Shown: piece after piece, positions 18,173 through 27,974 of the stretch | Layout of the letters: each line of letters begins with the position of its first letter | How positions within the stretch are numbered: the stretch's first letter is position 1 | Origin: CAYJKB01 sp964370625 | Lineage (GTDB): Bacteria; Bacillota; Clostridia; Oscillospirales; Butyricicoccaceae | Assembly: GCA_964370625.1 (NCBI GenBank) | Contig: CAYJKB010000003.1 | Location: 1 to 64,000, forward strand | Reading direction: 5' to 3' | Length of the DNA: 64,000 bases | Translations under genes and position numbers: made by a program | Notes under the pieces: model-generated | Told to the model about the DNA's origin: nothing | What the model saw: the letters and a program-made list of their open reading frames with translations, nothing else | Databases searched by the model: none

Positions 18173-18706
18173 CTAGCTTTCGCTTTCAATTATACCATAG
18201 CCACCTGAAGTACGTTTGTAAATAACACAATGGTTATTTGAATCATCTGCATTGATAAACATATAGAATTGATGTCCTAATAGGTTCATTTGCAAAATAG
18301 CTTCTTCAACTGACATAGGTTTCACTGTAAATTTCTTACGACGAACTACTTCGTAGTCATCTTCAAGGAAAAAGTCTGTTGTATCAACTGATATTTCTCT
18401 CTCAAACGCACCATCACGTAATCTTTTTTCAAGACGAGTCTTGTTTTTACGGATTTGACGTTCGATACTGCTAATAACACCATCAACAGATGCATACATA
18501 TCTGTAGTCGTTTCTTCTGCACGGAAAACAATTCCACCATGCACAACAGTAACCTCTACTGTTTGTCTGCCTCGCTCTGCACTAAATGTTACAGTCGCTT
18601 TAGAGTCTTTGTGGAAATATCTGTCTAGTTTTTCCAGTTTCTTTACTGCGTAATCAGTAATTTCTTGCGGAATTTTTACCTTTCTCTCAACGATGGTAAA
18701 TGTCAT
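18173..18706 (-). CDS. hpf: Long-form ribosome hibernation promoting factor
   Basis: This 177-residue protein has the ribosome-binding Sigma54_modulation domain (about 1-100, ERKVKIPQEITDYAVKKLEKL) and the C-terminal dimerisation domain (VVRRKKFTVKPMSVEEAILQMNLLGHQFYMFIN), so it is the long form that makes 100S dimers. The ATG at 18706 is chosen because AAGGAG lies at normal distance; the in-frame GTG three codons upstream is too close to that site. A -10 TATAAT lies at 18762-18767 on the minus strand. Confidence 0.94.
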   Translation of the reverse strand: MTFTIVERKVKIPQEITDYAVKKLEKLDRYFHKDSKATVTFSAERGRQTVEVTVVHGGIVFRAEETTTDMYASVDGVISSIERQIRKNKTRLEKRLRDGAFEREISVDTTDFFLEDDYEVVRRKKFTVKPMSVEEAILQMNLLGHQFYMFINADDSNNHCVIYKRTSGGYGIIESES

Positions 18707-18886
18707 AAAATCCACTCCTTAATGCCTTACGGCAAAACTTACAATATTTAGTTGTTACCTTATTATAGCACAGATTTTATTATATTGCACATCTAATTTC
18801 CGTCAAATTTTGGCTTTATAGTGTTTTATCAGTTATATACAAAGAATTACTTGTATATGCTCAGTTTTTTGTGGTTTTTCTCAATT

Positions 18887-19735
18887 TTACAATGTGATTT
18901 CTGCATGTCTTGTAACATGGCATCCGATATTCACAGCTACAGGAAGCCCTGCAATGTGTGTAGCAAATGTTTCAATTGCACACGTAAGAGCTGTAACAGT
19001 TCCTCCAAAACCTTGAGGACCTATACCCAAATTATTGACTTTATCAAGGATTTCTTTTTCCAGTTTTTCATAGCGTGGACTAGCTGATTTTTGACCCACT
19101 GGGCGAAGTAATGCTTTTTTTGCCAGGTATAAACATTTGTCAGAAGTGCCACCAATCCCAACTCCAATAATGATTGGAGGACATGGATTAGAGCCTGCGT
19201 TTTTACATGCTGACACTATAAAATCAACAATATCTTGCTCTGTTGCAGAAGGGTTAAACATTTTAAGCGAACTCATATTCTCACTTCCAAAACCTTTAGG
19301 TGCAACAGTTATATGCATTTTGTCTCCAGCAATAAAATTAGTATAGATAATAGCTGGAGTATTATCATCAGTATTGGCACGCTCTAATGGGTCTGACACC
19401 ACAGAACAACGTAAATATCCATCAACATAACCTCGGCGAACACCTTCATTGATAGCATCTTCCAACAAACCGCCTACTATATGAACATCTTGACCAATTT
19501 CTACAAAAACCATAGCCATTCCTGTATCTTGACAAATCGGTACTCTTTTTTCCCTTGCAAGTATGCAGTTATCAATCATTTTATCAAAAACTGTACATCC
19601 CAGTGGAGATTTTTCTGTTTCACGCCCTTGTTTAAATGCATTTTCGATATCTTCTGGCAAATTAACATTAGCTTCAATACATAGTTTTGCAACATTTTCA
19701 ATTACTTCATTTATGTGAATTTCTCTCATTTTCAT
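18887..19735 (-). CDS. Fumarate hydratase-type (class I, Fe-S) alpha subunit
   Basis: This 282-residue protein covers the alpha subunit of Fe-S hydro-lyases such as TtdA or FumA-alpha. It shows VPICQDTGMAMVFVEIGQ, NTDDNTPAIIYTNF, PKGFGSENMS and CPPIIIGVGIGGTSDKC with the cluster-type Cys residues. Such subunits need a beta subunit to hydrate fumarate or dehydrate tartrate. No beta gene follows; the next gene downstream is hpf. Its ATG overlaps the amidohydrolase stop by one base (TGATG), so the two are coupled. Confidence 0.82.
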   Translation of the reverse strand: MKMREIHINEVIENVAKLCIEANVNLPEDIENAFKQGRETEKSPLGCTVFDKMIDNCILAREKRVPICQDTGMAMVFVEIGQDVHIVGGLLEDAINEGVRRGYVDGYLRCSVVSDPLERANTDDNTPAIIYTNFIAGDKMHITVAPKGFGSENMSSLKMFNPSATEQDIVDFIVSACKNAGSNPCPPIIIGVGIGGTSDKCLYLAKKALLRPVGQKSASPRYEKLEKEILDKVNNLGIGPQGFGGTVTALTCAIETFATHIAGLPVAVNIGCHVTRHAEITL

Positions 19736-20901
19736 CAGCTCCCTTTTATAACTTTTCCATCAACAATTACATATTCAAGTTCAGTTTTATAATCAAAAGG
19801 ATTTCCAGTGAATATTAAAATATCTGCATCTTTGCCAGCTTCAATAGAGCCTACTCTATGTGAAATTCCAGCAATTTGTGCTCCTTGAATTGTCATAGCA
19901 CGAAGCACATCATTTTCACTCATTCCATTTTTTAGTGCTTCAATACCACACGTTAAAAAGAATTTAAGCGGAGTTTCCGGATGGTCTGTACTTATGCAAA
20001 CAGGTATTCCGCTTTCATGTAAAATCACAGGGGATTTCGGTGTTAATTCTGCAAGTTCAGGTTTTGATCTATCACTTAAAAAAGGCCCTGAAATGATTTT
20101 TATATCATCATTTTTTAGCTCTTCACAGAATAAATGTGCTTCTGTTCCATGAATTATAACACATTTAATATTAAATTCTTTACAAATTCTAATCGCTGTA
20201 AAAATATCATCAGCACGATGTGCATGAAAATGACCAGAAATTTCACCTTTTAAAAGTGGAATTAATGCTTCAAATTTCGCATCATATTCTGGTTTATCCA
20301 AATCTTCATCTTGCTCCGCTTTTTCAATATTTTCAAGATATTCACGAGCCTTCGTCAACGTTTCTCGAATTTGTGCTGCAATCGCCATTCTTGTAATTGG
20401 CATTTGATTTTTGCTGTGATAAGTAGCCTTTGGGTTTTCACCTAGAGCAAATTTAATTGCAACAACTTTATCAATTATCATATCATCAATTCGTCTACCA
20501 TGTGTTTTAATAGCACAAATGCTACCACCAATGCAGTTAGCACTGCCTGGGCTTACTAACACTGAAGTCACTCCTGAGTTCACTGTTTCTGCAAAGTTTT
20601 TTTCCATTGGGTTTATTGCGTCTATTGGCGACAGATGTGGGGTAATTGGGTCTGTATCTTCGTTCCCATCTTCACCTTCAAATCCTAAAGAATCTTCAAA
20701 TAAACCTAGGTGTGTATGTGCATCAACAAATCCAGGTGTTACAATTTTATTTTGTGCGTCGATTATTTCATCTGTAAAATCAGCTATGTTAATCTCGCTC
20801 ATTTTACCTATTCGAGAAATTTTTCTGTCTATTATTTCGATAAAACCATGCTCTATGTCGTTTTTTGTCATAGTTTTTATGCTTGCATTAATTATTAACA
20901 T
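19735..20901 (-). CDS. Amidohydrolase family protein (imidazolonepropionase-like)
   Basis: This 388-residue metal-dependent hydrolase has the metal-site HTH at residues 62-64 (GFVDAHTHLG), then GHFHAHRADD, a later His in IIHGTEAH and the catalytic Asp in CISTDHPETP. The substrate is not evident; family members act on imidazolonepropionate, hydantoin-like or aryl-dialkylphosphate-like compounds. The ATG at 20901 follows GGGAGG. It is translationally coupled to the downstream fumarase-type alpha subunit. Confidence 0.82.
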   Translation of the reverse strand: MLIINASIKTMTKNDIEHGFIEIIDRKISRIGKMSEINIADFTDEIIDAQNKIVTPGFVDAHTHLGLFEDSLGFEGEDGNEDTDPITPHLSPIDAINPMEKNFAETVNSGVTSVLVSPGSANCIGGSICAIKTHGRRIDDMIIDKVVAIKFALGENPKATYHSKNQMPITRMAIAAQIRETLTKAREYLENIEKAEQDEDLDKPEYDAKFEALIPLLKGEISGHFHAHRADDIFTAIRICKEFNIKCVIIHGTEAHLFCEELKNDDIKIISGPFLSDRSKPELAELTPKSPVILHESGIPVCISTDHPETPLKFFLTCGIEALKNGMSENDVLRAMTIQGAQIAGISHRVGSIEAGKDADILIFTGNPFDYKTELEYVIVDGKVIKGS

Positions 20902-21074
20902 AATTCCTCCCATTATTTTCCAAATATGTATTTACAAGTTGTAATTTTTATGGTAATATATGGAAGTAATGTTGGTAACAACAATTACATTGTTCATATC
21001 TTTATCCCCATAATCCTATTTTGCGTCTTTCAAATATGAAGGACGCCCTTTTTTTGCCCATAGCATGGGCAGGC

Positions 21075-21284
21075 CCGACAGGCACTTATCAGCCTGTAAA
21101 CGTCTGATGTATTTAATCATAATAATCGTNNNNNNNNNNNNNNNNNNNNNNNNNNNNNNNNNNNNNNNNNNNNNNNNNNNNNNNNNNNNNNNNNNNNNNN
21201 NNNNNNNNNNNNNNNNNNNNNNNNNNNNNCCGACAGGCACTTATCAGCCTGTAAACGTCTGATGTATTTAATCATAATAATCGT
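21075..21284. repeat. 55-bp direct repeat flanking an assembly gap
   Basis: Positions 21075-21129 and 21230-21284 are identical, and 100 Ns (21130-21229) lie between them. This may be an unmerged contig overlap or two true copies of a repeat whose unit was not resolved. Confidence 0.85.
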
Positions 21285-21348
21285 AGGGGACGGCGTCCTC
21301 GACGTCCCGAAAGATAACCATCGGGTTGTCGAGGACGCCAACCCCTAC
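21283..21348. repeat. GC-rich imperfect palindromic element
   Basis: Arms 21283-21310 and 21321-21348 match at 24 of 28 positions around a 10-base loop, beginning GTAGGGG and ending CCCCTAC, with GGCGTCCTCGAC in the arm. It has the form of an interspersed intergenic palindrome (REP- or MITE-like). Confidence 0.7.
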
Positions 21349-21398
21349 ATTTCTTTGGGCAAATTCACCTTAATGTGACATACCTATTTAAATTAAAT

Positions 21399-23183
21399 TT
21401 AGTTTTCTGTTTTTGCGATAGCAATATGCAAATCAACAAGTTGTTTTTCTTCAACAACATCAGGGCAGTTTGTCATAAGTTCTGATGCATTTTGCACTTT
21501 TGGGAATGCAATAACATCACGAATTGAATCATGTCCTGAAAGTAGCATACAAAGTCTATCAAGTCCATAAGCTAATCCACCATGAGGAGGTGCGCCATAT
21601 TTAAACGCATCAATTAGATGTCCAAAACGCTCTTGTGCATCTTCATCTGTAAATCCTAATGTGCGGAACATAAGCGCTTGTAAATCTGAATTGTGAATAC
21701 GGATAGAACCACCACCAAGCTCACAGCCATTCATAATAATATCATATGCTTTAGCACGTACAGCTTTAGGGTCAGTTTCTAGCAGTGCAATATCTTCATC
21801 AACAGGAGATGTAAATGGATGATGTTTTGCAACATAACGATTTTCTTCTGCGTCAAACTCAAGCAGTGGGAAATCTGTTACCCATAATAGGTTATATTGA
21901 TTTTTATCTAAAATATCAAGTCTACGAGCGATTTCAAGACGAAGTTCGCCCAGTGCTACAAGTGCTGTATCAACATCACCGTCAGCGATAACAAAGATAA
22001 TATCGCCATCTTTAGCATTCGCACGTTCTAATATACTTGCTGTTTCTTCTTCAGATAGAAATTTTGCAAATGATGAAGTAGTTGCACCATCAAGCATTTT
22101 TAGCCATGCTAAACCTTTAGCACGATAAGTTTTAACATATTCAGTAAGATTATCAATTTCTTTACGTGGGAATTTTGAAGAATAACCATTAATGTTGATA
22201 AGACGAACTGTACCACCATTTTTAACAGTGTCAGCAAATACTTTGAATGAACATTTTTCAGCAATATCTGAAATATCACAAATTTCAAAACCGAAACGAG
22301 TATCAGGTTTATCAGAACCAAAACGTGACATAGCTTCATCATATGGAAGTCTTGGAAGTGGAAGTTCAATATCTACATTATGAACTTCTTTCATAACTGT
22401 TTTGATAAATCCTTCGTTAACAGCCATAACATCTTCTGTATCAACAAATGACATTTCAAGGTCTATTTGAGTAAACTCAGGTTGACGGTCTGCACGTAAA
22501 TCTTCATCTCTGAAACAACGAGTAATTTGCATATAACGGTCAAACCCTGATAGCATTAGAAGTTGTTTATATTGTTGAGGTGATTGTGGAAGTGCATAGA
22601 ATTTTCCTTCGTGTACACGAGATGGAACAAGATAATCTCTTGCACCTTCAGGTGTTGATTTGGTAAGCATTGGTGTTTCAATTTCTAGGAAACCATTTTG
22701 GTCAAAGTAATTTCTTGCAATTTGAGTTACTCTGTGACGAAGTGCAAGGTTATTTTGCATTGATGGTCTACGTAAATCTAAGTATCTGTATTTTAGACGA
22801 AGTTGGTCATTTACATTCACATCATCACTAATTTCAAAAGGTGTAGTTTCAGCTTTTGACAGCACTTCAATTAAAGTAGCTGTTATTTCAACTTCCCCAG
22901 TTGGGATTTTTTTGTTAACTGCACCTTCTCCACGAGCAGTAACAATACCTTTAATTGCTAGTACAAATTCAGTACGAACAGTAAATGCAATGTCAAAAAG
23001 CTCTTTATTTTCAGCTTCGTTAAATGTACATTGAACAATACCAGTTCTATCACGTAAATCTATGAAGATAACTCCACCTAAGTCACGCATTTTTGCAGTC
23101 CAGCCACAAACTGTAACTTCTTTTCCTATATCAGCTTTTGTAAGCGTACCACAATAATTAGTACGAGAATAGTTATTTGCCAT
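21399..23183 (-). CDS. aspS: Aspartate-tRNA ligase
   Basis: This 594-residue class II synthetase has an N-terminal OB anticodon-binding domain (VTVCGWTAKMRDLGGVIFIDL), motif 2 (RCFRDEDLRADRQPEFTQ) and motif 3 (GLAYGLDRLCMLLSG), plus the bacterial GAD insertion. It charges tRNA-Asp. The ATG at 23183 follows GGAGG at about 11 bases; the upstream in-frame TTG lies in that site. It follows hisS directly, a common Firmicute pair. Confidence 0.96.
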   Translation of the reverse strand: MANNYSRTNYCGTLTKADIGKEVTVCGWTAKMRDLGGVIFIDLRDRTGIVQCTFNEAENKELFDIAFTVRTEFVLAIKGIVTARGEGAVNKKIPTGEVEITATLIEVLSKAETTPFEISDDVNVNDQLRLKYRYLDLRRPSMQNNLALRHRVTQIARNYFDQNGFLEIETPMLTKSTPEGARDYLVPSRVHEGKFYALPQSPQQYKQLLMLSGFDRYMQITRCFRDEDLRADRQPEFTQIDLEMSFVDTEDVMAVNEGFIKTVMKEVHNVDIELPLPRLPYDEAMSRFGSDKPDTRFGFEICDISDIAEKCSFKVFADTVKNGGTVRLININGYSSKFPRKEIDNLTEYVKTYRAKGLAWLKMLDGATTSSFAKFLSEEETASILERANAKDGDIIFVIADGDVDTALVALGELRLEIARRLDILDKNQYNLLWVTDFPLLEFDAEENRYVAKHHPFTSPVDEDIALLETDPKAVRAKAYDIIMNGCELGGGSIRIHNSDLQALMFRTLGFTDEDAQERFGHLIDAFKYGAPPHGGLAYGLDRLCMLLSGHDSIRDVIAFPKVQNASELMTNCPDVVEEKQLVDLHIAIAKTEN

Positions 23184-23202
23184 TTTAAAAATGTCCTCCA
23201 AT

Positions 23203-24465
23203 TTATTTAATTACATCTATAATGTTTTTAGCATCAAGTGAAATTTCACATTCTTCACCATTTTGCATATTTTTAAGTGTTGCTTTTCCGTTTTCGATTT
23301 CACCGTCGCCTACAACTAAAGTGAATTTTGCACCGATTTTATCAGCATATTTCATTTGAGCACGTAGCGCACGCCCTACAAGGTCACGCTCTGCACGTAT
23401 ACCATTCATTCTAAGTTGTTGCACAAGTTTTTGAACAAATCTATCAGCATTTTCTCCAAGTGGAGCTATATATAAATCTGCTGTTGGTGCATCTCCAAAA
23501 GATAAACCCAGTGCTTCCATTACCATTATAAGACGTTCAAGTCCCATACCAAATCCCATTCCAGCTGTTTTTTGTCCTCCAACTTGCTCGATAAGTGTAT
23601 CATAACGACCACCACCACAAATTGTTCCTTGAGCTCCAATATCAGTGGATACAAATTCAAACACTGTTTTAGTGTAATAATCAAGCCCACGAACGATACC
23701 AGTATCAATTTCAAAGTTTATTCCCATGTCTGTAAGATAAGTTTTCACAGCTTCGAAATGTGTTTCACATTCTTCACATAGATAATCAATAGAAACCGGT
23801 GCTTTTTCAGCTATTTGTCCACATTCAGGGTTTTTACAGTCCAAAATACGCATAGGATTTCTATCTAATCTTTCAAGACAAGTATGACACAAATCATCTT
23901 TTTGATTTTCAAAATATTCTTTTAATTTTGCATGATAAGTCGGTCTGCAAGTTGGGCATCCAATAGAATTTAAGTGAACGGAAATTTTATCAATTCCAAA
24001 TCTATTAAGTGCAGTATTTACAAGCCCAATAATCTCTGCATCTGTATTTGGTGTAGAAGCACCAAAGCACTCAATACCAAACTGATGATGCTCACGAAGT
24101 CTTCCTGCTTGTGGTTTTTCATAGCGGAAGTTTGGCACAACATAATAAGCTTTAAAAGGAAGTGCTGTCATTTGAAGAGAATTTTCAAGATATGCACGAA
24201 CAGTTGATGCTGTGCCTTCTGGACGAAGTGTTATAGACCTTCCACCTTTATCTTCAAATGTATACATTTCTTTTGAAACTACATCAGTAGTATCGCCAAT
24301 ACTACGTAAGAAAAGCTCTGTATGTTCAAATACTGGGAAACGGATTTCAGAATATCCATAAGTCGCAGCTGTATCTTTTAGAATGTTTTCTACATAATGC
24401 CATTTATACACCTCTGATGGTACTACATCTTTAGTACCTTTTGGTGCTTTAATAATCGATGCCAT
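23203..24465 (-). CDS. hisS: Histidine-tRNA ligase
   Basis: This 420-residue class II synthetase shows APKGTKDVVPSE, motif 2 (FRYEKPQAGRLREHHQFG), the histidine-A motif GLDYYTKTVFE and motif 3 (GMGFGMGLERLIMVM), with a C-terminal anticodon-binding domain. It charges tRNA-His. It precedes aspS in one transcript. I see no T-box in the short leader. Confidence 0.96.
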   Translation of the reverse strand: MASIIKAPKGTKDVVPSEVYKWHYVENILKDTAATYGYSEIRFPVFEHTELFLRSIGDTTDVVSKEMYTFEDKGGRSITLRPEGTASTVRAYLENSLQMTALPFKAYYVVPNFRYEKPQAGRLREHHQFGIECFGASTPNTDAEIIGLVNTALNRFGIDKISVHLNSIGCPTCRPTYHAKLKEYFENQKDDLCHTCLERLDRNPMRILDCKNPECGQIAEKAPVSIDYLCEECETHFEAVKTYLTDMGINFEIDTGIVRGLDYYTKTVFEFVSTDIGAQGTICGGGRYDTLIEQVGGQKTAGMGFGMGLERLIMVMEALGLSFGDAPTADLYIAPLGENADRFVQKLVQQLRMNGIRAERDLVGRALRAQMKYADKIGAKFTLVVGDGEIENGKATLKNMQNGEECEISLDAKNIIDVIK

Positions 24466-24490
24466 AGATTTAATATACTCCTTAATTTAC

Positions 24491-24525
24491 AAAATCAAGC
24501 CACCGAAGAATAATTTTTCGGCGGC
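24491..24525 (-). terminator. Terminator after mgsA
   Basis: Arms GCCACCGAA (24499-24507) and TTCGGCGGC (24517-24525) pair with one G-U, and the minus strand continues TTGATTTTGT. It separates mgsA from hisS. Confidence 0.75.
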
Positions 24526-24559
24526 GTTTTAATTTTAATATTTATAATAAGCTTTTATT

Positions 24560-24964
24560 TTAAGCTCTAGGATTTACGATATTTCTCCAATCTAAATCCC
24601 CTCTATCAAGACCTAAAATTAGCATTTCAGCTGTAGCTACATTTGTTGCAACTGGAATATTATGCATATCACAAAGTCTTGTAAGCGAATGCACATCAAC
24701 TTCATATTCACTCTCTGACATTGGATCACGAAAAACGAGCACAAGGTCAATTTCATTATAGGCAACACGTGCACTAATTTGTCCTTCTCCACCCTGTTGT
24801 CCTGCTAAAAATTTTTCAATTTTAAGGCCTGTAGCTTCAATTATAAACTTTCCTGTAGTCCCTGTTGCACAAAGATTATGTTTCGCTAAAATCCCACAAT
24901 ATGCCATACAAAATTGAACCATTAATTCTTTCTTTTTGTCATGAGCTATCAATGCAATATTCAT
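24560..24964 (-). CDS. mgsA: Methylglyoxal synthase
   Basis: This 134-residue protein has the MGS fold: IALIAHDKKKELMVQF, the phosphate-site CATGTTGKFI, GGEGQISARVAYNEIDLVLVFRDP and a C-terminal His-Asn segment (CDMHNIPVATNVATAEMLI). It converts dihydroxyacetone phosphate to methylglyoxal. It is the last gene of the mre/min block, a position often seen in Clostridia. Confidence 0.93.
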   Translation of the reverse strand: MNIALIAHDKKKELMVQFCMAYCGILAKHNLCATGTTGKFIIEATGLKIEKFLAGQQGGEGQISARVAYNEIDLVLVFRDPMSESEYEVDVHSLTRLCDMHNIPVATNVATAEMLILGLDRGDLDWRNIVNPRA

Positions 24965-25015
24965 AATTTTCTCCGTTCTGCCAATTATACAAATTATCGT
25001 GTATACTGGCGCCTA

Positions 25016-25780
25016 TTATTTTGCTGTATTTTTATTTATTTTCATAATCGGAACTTTATTTCCCTCTATTCTGGATGCGATATTTAAATAAGCACGAGCA
25101 GCTCCTGTATGTTTCATTGCAACAATAGGTTTGCCGTTATTCCCGCTTACTATTACATCTTCATCTTCTGGGATAATTCCGAGTAGTGCAAGTCCTGTAA
25201 GATCCATCGCTCTGTCAATATTCGCTGCATGACCATCTTTAATCAAGTTAGGTCTTACACGATTTACAACAAGGCGAATTCTAACAAGTCCATTTTCTTC
25301 CATTTCACGTGCCATAGCTTCTGCACCACGCAAACAAGCAGCATCAGGTGTTGAAACTACTACGCCTTGAGTTGCAAATTCATTAAACAAACTAAATTCA
25401 CGAGTGATTCCAGCTGGGCAATCTAAAAGCACATAATCAAATCCTAAAACATATGCTTGTTCTAAAAGATTTTCAATATCACTTTTTTTAACATCTTCAT
25501 GCAGCAAATTATATGGAGCTGTTAATACATAAAGCTCTAAATCCTTTGCATATTGTACAGCCGCTTTTTCAAGTGTTACAAGACCTCTTGCAACATCTTC
25601 AAAGCTAAATACAACTCTATCACTCATCCCTAAAACTAAATCTAAATTACGGAGTTTGCTATCTCCATCAATAATTAACACTTTATTTGCAGCTTGTGCT
25701 AAGGCTGTTCCAACTCCTGCACAAAAGGAAGTTTTCCCCGTTCCACCCTTGCCCGAAGCCACAATTATAACCTTGAACAT
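25016..25780 (-). CDS. minD: Septum-site determining ATPase MinD
   Basis: This 254-residue ParA/MinD-type ATPase has the deviant Walker A GKGGTGKTSF, switch text LLDCPAGI and NRVRPNLIKDG. MinD normally recruits MinC to block division at the poles. Neither minC nor minE is next to it. The C-terminal tail (NKVPIMKINKNTAK) is not a clear amphipathic membrane helix, so it could be a MinD-like protein with another role. It lies between PBP2 and mgsA. Confidence 0.82.
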   Translation of the reverse strand: MFKVIIVASGKGGTGKTSFCAGVGTALAQAANKVLIIDGDSKLRNLDLVLGMSDRVVFSFEDVARGLVTLEKAAVQYAKDLELYVLTAPYNLLHEDVKKSDIENLLEQAYVLGFDYVLLDCPAGITREFSLFNEFATQGVVVSTPDAACLRGAEAMAREMEENGLVRIRLVVNRVRPNLIKDGHAANIDRAMDLTGLALLGIIPEDEDVIVSGNNGKPIVAMKHTGAARAYLNIASRIEGNKVPIMKINKNTAK

Positions 25781-25858
25781 ATTTTACCTCAACTAATTTT
25801 CTTTATAGAAATATTATATATCAAAACCTGTAACAACACAAGGGGTTAATTATATAAA

Positions 25859-27952
25859 TTATGGGAGCAAAGTATAATTTTGTGGAAGATCATCACTTTG
25901 TTCTCCTGTAAAAAAGTATGCATCTAATATATCTCGCACCATTGGAGCTACATTACTACCAGAGCCTGCATTTTCACCGACTACACAAACTACAATTTCC
26001 GGTTCATCATATGGTGCAAATGCGACGAAAAGTCCATGTGCATCTTCGCCTGCAATACCAGTTTGCGCAGATCCTGATTTACCGCCGATTGCAATAGGAT
26101 AATTACGGAATACGCTTGCTGCTGTACCACCTTCGTTTACAACATCATTCATACCTTCTTTTATAGCCAATACATTTTCAGCATCTAAATTTAAATCTTC
26201 AATCACAACAGGGTCATTAGCTTCTATTATCTGTTCGTTATCATTTGTGCGAACTTCTTTTAAGATAGTAGTTTCATATCGTGTTCCACCGTTAATAACA
26301 GTTGCAACCATGCTTGCAAGTTGGATAGGTGTAAATTGATGGTCTGATTGTCCGATTGCAGCTTGAAGCGATGCTCCACCTTCCCAATCCATGCCTTTTT
26401 CTGCTCTGCTATCAGGCCCTGCAACATTACCTAGTGCTTCTCCAAGCTCTATTCCTGTGGCTTCTCCAAGTCCTAATCTATGGGCATAATCTTCCATAAC
26501 TTCACCTGTCAATAACCTACCAATTTCATAGTAGAAATAGTTACAAGACTGTTTTAATGCATCTGATACATCAACATTTCCATGTGTAGATCCATAATCT
26601 TTGTAAATCCAACATCTAGGTTGATAATCATCATAAAATGTATATCTACCTAAACAGCGAATTATTGTATTAGGCTCAATTATATCATGCTCAAGTGCCA
26701 TTATAGAGGAAGCTACTTTGTATGTTGACCCAGGCTGATACACTCCTCCTGTCGCTCTATTCATCATAGGCGAAAGTGGGTCGCTTGATAGAATGCTATA
26801 ATCTTTATTAAAAGTTGTAAGATTAAATGTAGGATAAGATGCTATTGCTAAAATTTCTCCTGTATTAACATCAAGTACAATTGCTGCTGCACCTTCGGCA
26901 TTATCCCCTGATGCAGATGCAGAACTTTTTCCTTTTTCACGTATTTCTTGCATACGAATTGCAAGTGAACTTTCAACAGCTTCTTGCAGTGCAAGGTCAA
27001 TAGTAAGCATTACGTTATTCCCTGGAATAGTTTCAACAATTTCTGATGTATTTACAACATTTCCAGCAATATCTGTTTCGATAGACAATTTGCCATCAAA
27101 ACCACGCAAATACTCCTCAAAAGCTTTTTCTGCACCACTTATGCCAACAATTGCATCCATAGAATATCCAAGCTCGTTATAATAATCCCAATCTTCTGCC
27201 CAAATTTCATTAACTTGCCCTAAAATATGTGCAGCGTATGTTGTTTCATATTGTCTGACTGATTCAACTTCAATCATAATCCCACCACTAGAGCGATATT
27301 TTTCCTCGACTTGTGACACCATCTCAATAGGGATATCACTTGCAAAGGTAAATGGATTGTATGTTGAAAACTGCCTAATACTCATTTCATATCTAACGCC
27401 TATAATAGTTCTTTTTATGTCATCAGATAGAGTTTTATCAACTTTATAATATTCTTCCAAAGCATCCATCATTTCAGTTGCTGAAACATTTTCAAAAGCT
27501 GTTATTTCATCATAATTTGAAATGCCTTCTATGATTTCTTTGTCTGTCAATAGATTTAAAAGTTCTTTTTTGCTATTATCATCACCTATATATTCAAATG
27601 GAGGAATTAAGCTAATCGGCAAACTATCTCCATGTTCTATTTGATAAGTATCGCATATACTAACAAGCTCTACAATCAAATCGTTTTGCGTTTCTTTATT
27701 TAAGCTATAATAATCAAGTGACAATGAAAATGCCATTTTACTTGTAACAAGAGGTCTACCATATCTATCTAAAATTTCTCCTCTAGCTGCATTTTCCGTC
27801 ATCGAACGTGTAGACCTTCGGCTAGACATTTGACGATATTCTTCTCCATCAATTATTTGTATATTATATAGAGTGAATATACAAATAATAATACAAGCTA
27901 CTAAAAGTAGCCCAAGTCCAACTAATCTTCTTCCCAAAGATGATTTATCCAC
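25859..27952 (-). CDS. mrdA: Penicillin-binding protein 2 (class B transpeptidase, elongasome)
   Basis: This 697-residue protein has one N-terminal membrane segment (about 10-30), a dimerisation/pedestal domain and a transpeptidase domain. The SxxK motif is Ser409-Lys412 in QPGSTYK, SxN is in KQSCNYF and the third box is KSGSAQTG. It cross-links peptidoglycan during elongation together with MreCD. The start is GTG at 27952 after AAAGGG. It follows mreD by 22 bases. Confidence 0.93.
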   Translation of the reverse strand: MDKSSLGRRLVGLGLLLVACIIICIFTLYNIQIIDGEEYRQMSSRRSTRSMTENAARGEILDRYGRPLVTSKMAFSLSLDYYSLNKETQNDLIVELVSICDTYQIEHGDSLPISLIPPFEYIGDDNSKKELLNLLTDKEIIEGISNYDEITAFENVSATEMMDALEEYYKVDKTLSDDIKRTIIGVRYEMSIRQFSTYNPFTFASDIPIEMVSQVEEKYRSSGGIMIEVESVRQYETTYAAHILGQVNEIWAEDWDYYNELGYSMDAIVGISGAEKAFEEYLRGFDGKLSIETDIAGNVVNTSEIVETIPGNNVMLTIDLALQEAVESSLAIRMQEIREKGKSSASASGDNAEGAAAIVLDVNTGEILAIASYPTFNLTTFNKDYSILSSDPLSPMMNRATGGVYQPGSTYKVASSIMALEHDIIEPNTIIRCLGRYTFYDDYQPRCWIYKDYGSTHGNVDVSDALKQSCNYFYYEIGRLLTGEVMEDYAHRLGLGEATGIELGEALGNVAGPDSRAEKGMDWEGGASLQAAIGQSDHQFTPIQLASMVATVINGGTRYETTILKEVRTNDNEQIIEANDPVVIEDLNLDAENVLAIKEGMNDVVNEGGTAASVFRNYPIAIGGKSGSAQTGIAGEDAHGLFVAFAPYDEPEIVVCVVGENAGSGSNVAPMVRDILDAYFFTGEQSDDLPQNYTLLP

Positions 27953-27974
27953 TATATTTCCCTTTCTATGAAAA

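Larger units (their letters stand above)
20902..21398. other. Intergenic region with repeats and an assembly gap
   Basis: This stretch holds no gene. It carries a plus-strand hairpin with a T run (about 21022-21053, GCGTC arms), a 55-base segment present on both sides of the gap, the gap and a GC-rich palindrome. Base composition is far richer in G and C than the neighbours. Confidence 0.7.

Noticed and set aside
21016..21341. Short reading frames spanning the N gap
   Set aside because: They pass through unknown bases and a GC-rich palindrome, so they are artefacts of the repeat.
24466..24559. Possible T-box leader for hisS
   Set aside because: The interval is under 100 bases and contains only the mgsA terminator; no specifier loop or T-box sequence is visible.
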